From NCBI GenBank assembly GCA_003427395.1, contig BFEA01000535.1:631533-664372 (forward strand): DNA of 32,840 nucleotides. Direction: 5' to 3'. Positions 18,573 to 27,154 of the stretch are shown here, piece by piece. This DNA comes from Chara braunii. Lineage: Eukaryota > Streptophyta > Charophyceae > Charales > Characeae. Position numbers and translations under genes: made by a program. Within the stretch, counting starts at the first letter, position 1, and each line of letters opens with the position of its first letter. The notes under the pieces were generated by a model, which saw only the letters and a program-made list of their open reading frames with translations, was not told where the DNA came from and searched no databases.

Positions 18573-18720
18573 CAAAGTGTCGGGGACCACCGATGGAACA
18601 AAGTGTCGGGGACCAAGTGTCAGGGACCACCGACAGAACAAAGTGTCGGGGACCACCGACAAGACAAAATGTAGGGGACCACCAACGGGACAAAGTGTCG
18701 GGGACCACTAGGTGGGACAA
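18573..18720. repeat. 26-bp minisatellite containing TGTCGGGGACC
   Basis: The unit ACAAAGTGTCGGGGACCACC plus GACAGA recurs with phase points at 18577, 18603, 18643, 18669 and 18695. These are 26 bp apart, except for one extra 14-bp partial unit at 18617. Its core matches the LTR-like start at 18128-18137 apart from one extra G. Confidence 0.88.
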
Positions 18721-19250
18721 GTACCAAGGACTAGCACGGGACAAGTGGCGAGAATGTATCAAGAGGAACTGTGGAGCGGCATGAGGAAAAAATAATTAAA
18801 GAAAGATGCACCGTCAAGATTGAGATCTTGACAGCCAAGAATATTGGCACCACTAGTTCAAGCACTAGTGGGAGCAAACGGGGAGACCAAAAGGAAAAGA
18901 AAAAGTAAAGAAACATGGAGGAGGAGGCATGGGAGCAATCCGAAAATCTCGGATCAGCCTCCCTCAAAACAATGAAGTCAAAAGAGACTCCATGTGAGAA
19001 ATAAGCCTTCGGGAGAAAATTGGAGTATGAGGGGCAACTATGTGGGAGAAATAGAGGTAAAGGGAGGCACCATGAGCATGAGGGAGCCACAATTGCAGTC
19101 CGAGATGTAACAGACTGCACCATGCGCATAGGGAGGGTCAAAACTAAGAGGAAGGGCCTAGAAAAGACCTTAACGGCTACTTTACATTTTACATGCTAGA
19201 AAAAGAAAGAAAAAGAAAAGAAAAAGGTGGGAGAATAACACAAAAGGAGT
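18695..19250. repeat. Diverged duplicate module, copy A
   Basis: This is collinear with 20135-20700. Shared blocks include the line GGGACAAG...GGACTAGCACGGGACAAGT, a paired stem (18813-18820 with 18825-18832), AATATTGGCACCACTAGT, a CACTAGT/ACTAGTG dyad (18851-18870), a TCCGA/TCGGA dyad, ATGAGCATG...GCAGTCCGAGAT, and a final AGAAAAAGAAAGAAAAAG-rich end. It is non-coding. Confidence 0.7.
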
Positions 19251-19253
19251 GAG

Positions 19254-19512
19254 AGGGAGTGAGTAAGTTGGACGTCTGTAGGGACTGCCACAAGTAGGGA
19301 CTGGCAGGTCCCTACTGTCAAAAAAGGGAGGGAAAAAAAAAGAAAAGAAAAGAGAAAAATACCTTAACGGTAAAAAGCGGCCACTTAGAGAGATACATCC
19401 GTGACCAGATACATTCTGGAATATGGCGGTTACAAAGGACTTTGGTTTTCTCTTGATTTTGCAAAGAAAATCAATGATTTTGCAAAGAAAATCAAGAAAA
19501 AGCAAGACCCCA
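19254..19512. other. Non-coding with a hairpin and a 21-bp duplication
   Basis: GTAGGGAC and GTCCCTAC form a perfect 8-bp inverted repeat around a 6-base loop near 19296-19317. TGATTTTGCAAAGAAAATCA occurs twice in tandem at 19454-19473 and 19475-19494. Each copy is itself a 7-bp-arm hairpin around GCAAAG. Confidence 0.75.
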
Positions 19513-19870
19513 TGCAACCGAGATGCAACGGATTGCATAAGGGAAGAGAAACACATGTTTTAGATGCATCCGGAGTCAATATTGAGCCCGGATGCACTTG
19601 AAAGTTGACCGTTTCTTTTTACTTCAGTTTTGGGCTAGTTGTGGGGCAATGGGGCTAGGATATTGACCCCTACTGCAGTCCGAGTTACAACGGACTGCAT
19701 GGGAAGGGAAAACAAATGTTTTAAGTGCATCCGGAACCAATATTGAGCCCGGATGCACTTAAAAATTGAGCGCTTCATTTTCTTTCAATTAGGGGCAAGT
19801 TGTGGGGCTGTGGGACTAGTGAAATGGCCACAGTTGCAGTCCGAGAAATAACGGACTGCATAAGGATGCC
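19513..19870. repeat. 161-bp tandem repeat with two hairpins per unit
   Basis: Units start at 19513, 19674 and 19835 (third partial), exactly 161 bp apart. Each begins with a dyad of type TGCAGTCCG...CGGACTGCA (19674-19682 with 19691-19699; 19835-19843 with 19852-19860). It continues with GCATCCGG...CCGGATGCA, then GGGGCAAGTTGTGGGGC. In the second unit the latter dyad is a perfect 16-bp inverted repeat (19719-19734 with 19749-19764) around a 14-base loop. Confidence 0.88.
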
Positions 19871-19959
19871 TCAGCCAAGGGAAAATGAGTCATAGTAAGC
19901 CCCAAAAGGCTAGAAAAGAGTGACTTCGGCATGAGGCAAATAGATACGATAAACGACAA

Positions 19960-19981
19960 CCGTGAGATGAGGATCTCGCGG
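19960..19981. repeat. Imperfect hairpin of the AGAT/ATCT family
   Basis: CCGTGAGAT (19960-19968) pairs with ATCTCGCGG (19973-19981) with one mismatch around the loop GAGG. It is followed by CAAAGAATAATTGGCAC, matching the sequence after the stems at 18813 and 20251. It is one of three such modules. Confidence 0.6.
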
Positions 19982-20134
19982 CAAAGAATAATTGGCACAT
20001 ATGGGACACTTTAGGAGGGGATATTGGAACTGACAAGGACAAGGAGGTCCCAAAATAAAAATGGGACATCATCCGGAACGATGTCGAGGACTGAATGAGC
20101 CCAAATAAAAATAGGCAAAAATGGGACATGCGCC

Positions 20135-20700
20135 CGCCGGACTACCGGTGGGACAAAGAAATGGAACTAGTACGGGGGGAGTGGCGGGGACTTGAGATGT
20201 CCCAAGGGAACCATAAGCCGACATGAGGAATGGTCACGCAAAACAAACGGCACCGTTGATATCAGGATCTAGACGGTGAAAAATATTAGCACCACTAGTG
20301 CAAGCACTAGGGGGATCAAGTGGGAGAGCCATGAGAGAAAAGAAAGCAAAATAATCATGATGGAAGGGCTGCCCAACAGTCCGAGATATCTCGGACTAGC
20401 TAGGCATGAGAAAATAGTGCCCCGAGGGGCTCAACACAGAAAAAAGGCTGTCAAAAGAAAATCGGAGCAAAGGGGACTCAAAATTGATACTAACGGAGGC
20501 AAAATGGAACCCCCGATGAGCATGGGGGTGTCATTATTGTAATCTGAGATATAATGGTCAACCGCTGAGTCTGAATATGGCCATAGATGAGGATTCATGG
20601 CCTAGAAAAGGACTCCAAAGCCACTTGACACTTGTCACATCAGAAAATAAAAGAAAAGAAAAAAAAAATGAGAGAAAATGGAGGAAGAATGAGACAAAGG
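20135..20700. repeat. Diverged duplicate module, copy B
   Basis: This is collinear with 18695-19250. It holds the CACCGT/ACGGTG stem (20251-20256 with 20273-20278), AATATTAGCACCACTAGTGC with its CTAGTGC/GCACTAG dyad (20295-20310), and a perfect 20-bp palindrome AGTCCGAGATATCTCGGACT (20378-20397). It also holds ATGAGCATGGGGGTGTCA and the A-rich end. It is non-coding. Confidence 0.7.
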
Positions 20701-20739
20701 GGGAGAAAAGAGTGGAAGGGAAAGAAAAAAAAAAATTGC

Positions 20740-21128
20740 CTTGCCCGCTTATCTACAACGGGCGCATCGAGATATTCATCCTCATCACCGCCCGCCGTCT
20801 ATCCGGCCCTGTGCGGCCCCGTGGACACACTCTCTCGTTTAGTGGTGCGCTGTGAACAATTCGGTACGCACGCCACTCTACATGCCCACCCGCCCTCGAT
20901 CGCCTTCATCCGCCCGCCCGCACCGAAACTTCGACCCGATTCCGGCGCACAGCGGACCATCGACCTCCCCCCCACCGCCAGTGCTGCTTAAAGGGTAAGA
21001 GATATATATGTCCTCTTCTCCCTCTCTGCCTACGGTTTACCGGGCAGTTCTATTTGACGATATATACTACGACTTCGCTAGCTTCCTGCTACGGTTTTCT
21101 TCGGTCAGGTCGAGCGGCAGTGGTCGGG
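20740..21128. other. C-rich sequence ending at the assembly gap
   Basis: This is unlike the purine-rich DNA to its left: C-rich with many CCCGCC-type words, a CTTAAAGGG and a TATATATG near 21002-21010, then a mixed sequence running into the run of N. It could be the R/U5 part of an LTR or a promoter region. The gap hides what follows. Confidence 0.35.
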
Positions 21129-21743
21129 NNNNNNNNNNNNNNNNNNNNNNNNNNNNNNNNNNNNNNNNNNNNNNNNNNNNNNNNNNNNNNNNNNNNNNNN
21201 NNNNNNNNNNNNNNNNNNNNNNNNNNNNNNNNNNNNNNNNNNNNNNNNNNNNNNNNNNNNNNNNNNNNNNNNNNNNNNNNNNNNNNNNNNNNNNNNNNNN
21301 NNNNNNNNNNNNNNNNNNNNNNNNNNNNNNNNNNNNNNNNNNNNNNNNNNNNNNNNNNNNNNNNNNNNNNNNNNNNNNNNNNNNNNNNNNNNNNNNNNNN
21401 NNNNNNNNNNNNNNNNNNNNNNNNNNNNNNNNNNNNNNNNNNNNNNNNNNNNNNNNNNNNNNNNNNNNNNNNNNNNNNNNNNNNNNNNNNNNNNNNNNNN
21501 NNNNNNNNNNNNNNNNNNNNNNNNNNNNNNNNNNNNNNNNNNNNNNNNNNNNNNNNNNNNNNNNNNNNNNNNNNNNNNNNNNNNNNNNNNNNNNNNNNNN
21601 NNNNNNNNNNNNNNNNNNNNNNNNNNNNNNNNNNNNNNNNNNNNNNNNNNNNNNNNNNNNNNNNNNNNNNNNNNNNNNNNNNNNNNNNNNNNNNNNNNNN
21701 NNNNNNNNNNNNNNNNNNNNNNNNNNNNNNNNNNNNNNNNNNN
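21129..21743. other. Assembly gap (615 N)
   Basis: All bases are N. Any frame crossing it is meaningless. The sequence classes on the two sides differ. Confidence 0.99.
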
Positions 21744-21866
21744 AAGAGGACAACAAACGAGGGGCTGTGACAAACTGTTTCGTCGGAGTTTCACCGACTC
21801 ATCAGGAGGCTGAACCCTCAACAGTCTGCAGAATCCCCTCACTGATTACACTGTAAATGATAATCT

Positions 21867-21870
<4 letters not shown>

Positions 21871-21938
<68 letters not shown>
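21871..21938. repeat. Compound microsatellite (TC)15(TA)19
   Basis: Fifteen TC pairs (21871-21900) run directly into nineteen TA pairs (21901-21938) with no interruption. The uninterrupted state suggests an actively mutating locus. Confidence 0.97.
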
Positions 21939-21939
<1 letters not shown>

Positions 21940-21946
21940 TAACTAA

Positions 21947-21965
21947 GCGCCCGCGGTGCGGGCGC
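21947..21965. repeat. Perfect GC hairpin, first of two related modules
   Basis: GCGCCCGC (21947-21954) pairs perfectly with GCGGGCGC (21958-21965) around the loop GGT. It abuts the TA microsatellite. A diverged copy lies at 23598-23632 in the same orientation (AGCGTCCGCGGTGTGGGCGG), so the 1.65 kb between them could be one inserted unit. Confidence 0.7.
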
Positions 21966-22948
21966 GCGGTGCGGGAGGTGCAGGCCATGACCGCAAAAAT
22001 AAGAAATGTTGTAGGCAGTGTATAGGAGACATAGACGAGTGCGTTCAGGTAGCAAAGACAGCACAAAGGGGGAAATTACAAGAGAAAAAGAAACAAACAT
22101 GAGAAAGAAGCAAAGAGTCGAGAGCAGGAAAAGGAGAAGGAGATATAACAAGCGTAGAAAGCCATGGAGGCGAGATACGCGTAACTGGCACTTCGAAAAA
22201 TAAACTTGACAGAACAAAGTGCCAAACTGGCGGATGTCCCTATGATCATTTCGACCGCCCGCCAGAGACGGTCTCATCAGGGGACGTGAATGCGTGACAA
22301 AGACAAAGGGCTACTCCTAGATATACCTTCCAAATCATATAACGAGAAGCCTTCGTTCCAATGTATCCGTCTGAGATCAGCACTTAGCATGGGAGTAGAG
22401 TAAGGGGAGCAGCAGGACCAAAGAGGAGTGTAAGAGGAAAGAGAGGGGAAAGGGAAGGAGGAACAAAAGACATACGGAGAGAGCGGGAAAGTCGGGTAAG
22501 CCATAATGGAGGCGGTTGAGAAATGGGTCAGAGAAATGAAGGGAGAGCAAAGAGGAGGACAACGAAAGGAGAGGAAACAGACAAGAATAGGATTAGCGGG
22601 AAAATTTGAAAGAGAGGCGGGAATCCAAGTTCGAAAAAGAAGATGAGCGGGAAGATAAGATACTCTCCAGTCTTTCAGCCCGAATGAGCGTTGTAGGCAC
22701 CGTCACACAGAAACCAGATAGCAGCGTCGAAATCGAGAGACGTCCGAAGGCGATGCAACTATCCATACTATAAAGAGAAAGCTCGTCAGAAGTCCGAGGA
22801 TGGACAAATCTTGATGTCCCGGGAAGACGTGCCTCGGCGCGCACCCAGTTCGTTCGATGTCGAAGAGAGGAAAATAACCACTGAGCCGAAGATTAAATAG
22901 TTCAAACAGGGGAGACCCCGGATTCGAAACCAGAAGTGACAGCGGGTA
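21966..22948. other. Purine-rich non-coding interval
   Basis: Mostly A/G-rich sequence. The minus-strand frames of 75-112 codons are Ser/Leu/Phe-rich complements of purine tracts and not convincing. GGATTCGAAACC at 22920-22931 resembles a tRNA B-box read on the minus strand with one extra base, without a matching tRNA fold. Confidence 0.4.
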
Positions 22949-23456
22949 TATTTTCCAAGAGAGAGTCTGACAAGCAGAGGCCGAACCGGGTTGTAAACCG
23001 AACCAGTTACATGTTGAAGGAAACCCCACAGCCTGGAAACACCGATAATGTTTGCTCAGCCAAGGAGGCCTATTCTGTAGAGGCCAGTATCGGTCGTGGC
23101 GAGAGTATCCAAAAAAAAAGGGGGAACCCGACGAAAAACGTAGAGCCCAAACATTACCCCTGTTGCGGGGAAAATTGTTACTGAATAGCTAGTTATTTTC
23201 CAAGGGAGAGTCTGACAAGCAGAGGCCGAACAGAGTTGTAATCCGAACCAGATACATGTAGAGAAAACAAACCACTGTATGAAACCATCAAAGTGGTAGG
23301 ACCGCCGATTACGTTTGCTCGGCTAAGGAGGCCGATACTGTCAAATGCCGGTATGAGTCATGGTGCGAGGGCTGCAACAGTCAGCACCTATCAAATAGGG
23401 ACCAAATGAAAACCCATTGAGCCCAAACATTAGCCCTGTTACGAGAAAATTTAGCC
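22949..23456. repeat. ~245-bp tandem duplication
   Basis: The segment starting TATTTTCCAAGAGAGAGTCT at 22949 recurs at 23194 (TATTTTCCAAGGGAGAGTCT). Shared blocks run in the same order: GACAAGCAGAGGCCGAAC, CCGAACCAG.TACATGT, GTTTGCTC.GC.AAGGAGGCC, and GAGCCCAAACATTA.CCCTGT. The two copies have clearly diverged and copy 2 carries small insertions. Confidence 0.88.
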
Positions 23457-23660
23457 AAGTACCTTGAGACACTCGCATAAACTGACACACTCGCATAAAC
23501 TGAGACAAACTTAAAAAACAATTAAAAAAAATCACAGGGTAATAAAGAATAGCCTAAGATTGACAACGAAGTCAAAGTTTAATTGACGAATAGCTTAGCG
23601 TCCGCGGTGTGGGCGGTGTGGGCTGCGCCCGCAACCAAAACTACCGAAACGGTAAAAAAG
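23457..23660. other. Short unique segment with the second GC hairpin module
   Basis: CACTCGCATAAACTGA is repeated in tandem near 23470-23505. The second GC-rich module lies at 23598-23632, with GGGC-TGC-GCCC inside it. The satellite begins right after it, at about 23661. Confidence 0.6.
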
Positions 23661-25523
23661 TACCATAGAGTAGAGAAGACTGTCGTAGAGTGTCATAGAG
23701 TAGAGTAAAGTAGAGTATTGTAGAGTGTCTTAGAGTAGAGTAGAGTAGAGTAGAGTAGAATATTGTAGAGTGTCTTAGAGTAGTGTAGAGTGGGTAGAGT
23801 AGAGTAGAGTGTCGTAGAGTACAACAAAGTAGAGTAGAGTGTCGTGTAGTATCGTAGAGTAGAGTATGGTAGAGAAGAGTGTCGTATAGTAGAGTGTCGT
23901 AAAGTAGATTGTCGTAGAGAAGAGTGTTGTAGAGTAGAGTGTCGTAGAATAGAGGGTCCTAGAGTAGAGTAGAGTAGAGTAGAGTAGAGTACAGTACAGT
24001 AGAGTAGAGTTTATAGAGTCTAATAGAGTACAAAAGAGTGTCGTAGAGTAGAGTAGAGTATCGTAGAGTGTCGTACAATATCGTAGAGTACAGTGTCGTA
24101 GAGTGGCGTAGAGTAGAGTAGAGTAGAGCATTGTAGAGTGTCGTAAAGTAGAGTGTCATAGAGTAGAGTCGAGTGTCGTAGAGTACAATAGAGTAGAGTA
24201 GAGTAGAGTGTAGTATCGTTAAGTAGAGTGTTATAGAGTGTCGTAAAGTAAAGTAGAGAGTCGTAAAGTCTCGTTTAGTAAAGCAGAGTGTCGTAGAGTG
24301 GAGAAGAGTACAATGTTGTAGAGTAGAGTAGAGTGGCCTAGAGTATCGCAGAGTAGAGTAGAATGTCGTAGAGTAGAGTACAGTGTCGTAGAGTAGAGAA
24401 GAGTGTCCTACATTGTCGTAGAGTAGAAAAGAGTGTTCTAGAGTAGAGTGGAGTGTTGTAGAGTAGAGTAGAGTAGAGTAGAGTAAAGTAGAGTCGTATA
24501 GTAGAGTAGAGTGCCGTACAGTAAAGTAGAGTATAGAGTATGGTAGAGTGTTGTAAAGTGTCTTAAAGTGGAGTGGAGTGTAGTAGAGTAGAGTGTAGTA
24601 GAGTAGAGTGGATAGAGTAGAGTAAAGTAAAGTGGAGTATAGTAGAGTAGAGTAGAGAAGAGTAGAGTAGAGTAGAGTAGAGTAGAGTAGAGTAGAGTAG
24701 AGTAGAGTAGAGTAGAGTAAAGTAGAGTAGAGTAGAGTGTCATATAGTGTCATCGAGTAGAGCATAGTAGAGTAGAGTCTCGTGCCATAGAGTGTCGTAG
24801 AGTGTCAGTGACTCTGTCGTAGAGTAGAATAGAGTGTCGTAGGGCAGAGTAAAGTCTCGTAGAGTAGAGTAGAGTACAGTACAGTAGTGTAGAGTAACGA
24901 AAAACAGAGTAGAGTAGAGTAGAGTGTTGTACAGTAGAGTAGAGTAGAGATTCATAGAGTAGAGTAGAGTTTAGTAGAGTTTAGTAGAGTACATTGTCGT
25001 AGAGTAGAGTAGAGTGTCGTAAAGTGTCGTAGAGTGTCGTAGAGCAGATTAGAGTAGAGTAGAGTGTCATAGAGTGTCGACGAGTACAGTAGAGTAGATT
25101 GTCGTAGAGTACAGTACAGTATCGTAGAGTAGACTAGAGTAAAGTGTCGTAGAGTAGAGTGTCGTAGAGTAAAGTGTCGTACAGCAGAGTAGAGTGTCGT
25201 AAAGTAGAGTAGATTAGAGTAGAGTCGAGTGTTGTAGAGTGTCGTGGAGTGTCATGGAGTGTCGTAAAATAGAGTGTCGTAGAGTGTCATAAAGTGTCGT
25301 AAAGTGTCGTAAAGTAGAGTAGAGGAGAATGTCTTGAGTAGAGTAGAGTAGAGTGTCGTAAAGTAGAGTCTTGTAGAGTGTAGTAGAGTAGAGTAGAGTA
25401 GTGTAGAGTGGGTACAACAGAGTATAGTGTCATAGAGTAGAGAAAAGTACCGTAGAGCGTTGTAGAATGTCGTGGAGTAGAGTAGAGTGTCATAAAGCGC
25501 CGTTGAGTATAGTATAGTAGATT

Positions 25524-25935
25524 GTCGTATAGTAGAGTGTAGTCTTGTAGAGTAGGGTACATTAGAGTGCCATAGAGTAGAGTAGAGTAAAGTGAAGTGT
25601 CGTAGAGTAGAGTAGAGTAAAATGTTGTAAAGTAAAGTGACGTAAAGTAGAGTAGACTGTCGTAGAGTAGAGTAGAGTATCGTTGAGTGTCATAGAGTAG
25701 AGTAGAGTAAAGTGTCGTAGAGTGTCGTATAGTAGTAGAGTGCAGTCTTGTAGAGTAGGGTACAGTAAAGTATCGTAGAGTAGAGTAGAGTAGAGTGAAG
25801 TGTCGTAGAATAGAGTAAAGTAAAGTGTTGTAGAGTGAAGTAAAGTGACGTAAAGTAGAGTAGACTGTCGTAGAGTAGAGTAGATTGTCGTTGAGTAGAG
25901 TAGAGTAGAGTAGAGTAGAGTAGAGTAGAGTGTCG
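25524..25935. repeat. Higher-order repeat of about 203-208 bp, two copies
   Basis: GTCTTGTAGAGTAGGGTACA occurs at 25542 and 25745 (203 bp apart). GACGTAAAGTAGAGTAGACT occurs at 25639 and 25847 (208 bp apart). The 5-bp difference is one word, so the higher-order units grew or shrank by whole words. Confidence 0.75.
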
Positions 25936-26994
25936 TCGAGTGTCGTCGAGTGTCGTAGAGTAGAGTAGAGTAGAGTGTCGTAGAGTAGAGTAGAGTAGAG
26001 TAGAGTAGAGTGGAGTGGAGTAAAGTGGATAAAGTAGAGTAGAGTAGAGTAGAGTAATGTAGAGTGGAGTACAGTAGAGTAGAGTAGAGTAGAGTATAAT
26101 GTCGTAGAGTAGAGTATAATAGAGAATATTAGAGTCGAGTCGAGTACAGTAGAGTGTCGTAGAGTAGAGTTTTCTACAGTGTTGTAGAGTGTCGTAGAGT
26201 GTCATAGAGTACACAAGAGTGTCGTAGAGTGTCGTAGACCAGAGTAAAGTAGAGTAGAGTGTTGTAGAGAAGAGTAAAGTGTCATAGAGTAGAGTAGAGT
26301 AGAGTATGTAGAGTACAGTGTCGTAGAGTAGAGACGAGTGTCCTAGAGTAGAGTAGAGTGTCATAAAGTGTCGCTGAGTATAGTAGAGTAGATTGTCGTA
26401 GAGTAGAGTACAGGATCGTAGAGTAGAGTAGAGTAGAGTAGAGTAGAGCGAAATAGAGTGAAGTGTCGTAGAATAGTGTGTTATAGGGTAGAGTAGAGTG
26501 TCGTAGAGTAGAGTACTGTATCATAGAGTAGAGTAGAGTAGAGTAGAGTAGAGTAGAGTAAAGTAGAGTAGAGTCGAGTATCGTACAGTGTCGTAGAAAG
26601 TCGTAGAGTACAGTGTCGTCGAGTGTCGAAGAGTGTCGTAGAGTAGAGTATGGTATAGTGTCATCGAGTAGAGTAGAGTAGAGTAGAGTCTCGTAGAGTA
26701 GAGTCTCGTAGAGTAGAGTCTTGAAGAGTAGAGTCTCGTAGAGTAGAGTATTGTAGAGTGTCTTAGAGTAGAGTAGAGTATAGTAGAGTATAGTAGAGTA
26801 GAGTAGAGCAGGGTATTGTAGAGTGGGTAGAGTAGAGTGTCGCAGAATAGAGTAAAGTAGAGTAGAGTGACTTATAGTAGAGTTTTGTAGAGTACCGTAG
26901 AGTGTCATAGAGCACAAAAGAGTGTCGTAAGAAGAGTAGAGTAAAGTAGAGTGTCGTTGAGAGTGTCGAGTTGAGTAGAGTACAATAGAGTAGA

Positions 26995-27154
26995 CTACGG
27001 CATTCTGCTCAATTGTACTCTATTGTACTCTATTGTACTCTACGACATTCTACGACATTCTACTCAACTCTATTGTACTTTATTGTGTAAAGTAGAGTAC
27101 AATAGTGTATAATTGAGTTGAGTTGAGTGTGTAGAGTTGAGCAGAATGTCGTAG
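26995..27154. repeat. Fold-back segment inside the satellite
   Basis: 26995-27012 (CTACGGCATTCTGCTCAA) is the reverse complement of 27137-27154 with one mismatch. Between about 26994 and 27087 the satellite words run in the opposite orientation (CTCTA, GTACTCTATT, CTACGACATT). The + orientation resumes after it. Confidence 0.85.

Noticed and set aside
18011-18762. Overlapping minus-strand frames of 179 and 229 codons
   Set aside because: They are driven by the complement of purine-rich DNA and the 26-bp minisatellite (repeated VVPDT-like peptides). No domain is visible.
15780-19870. CRISPR array
   Set aside because: The regularly spaced units are contiguous tandem repeats with no variable spacers, in a eukaryote-like context with no cas genes.
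21008-21856. Frames of 229-282 codons across the N run
   Set aside because: Most of each translation is unknown residues from the assembly gap.
22915-22935. tRNA gene or tRNA-derived SINE on the minus strand
   Set aside because: GGTTTCGAATCC resembles a B box with an extra base, but no acceptor stem, anticodon arm or A box could be found at the right distance.
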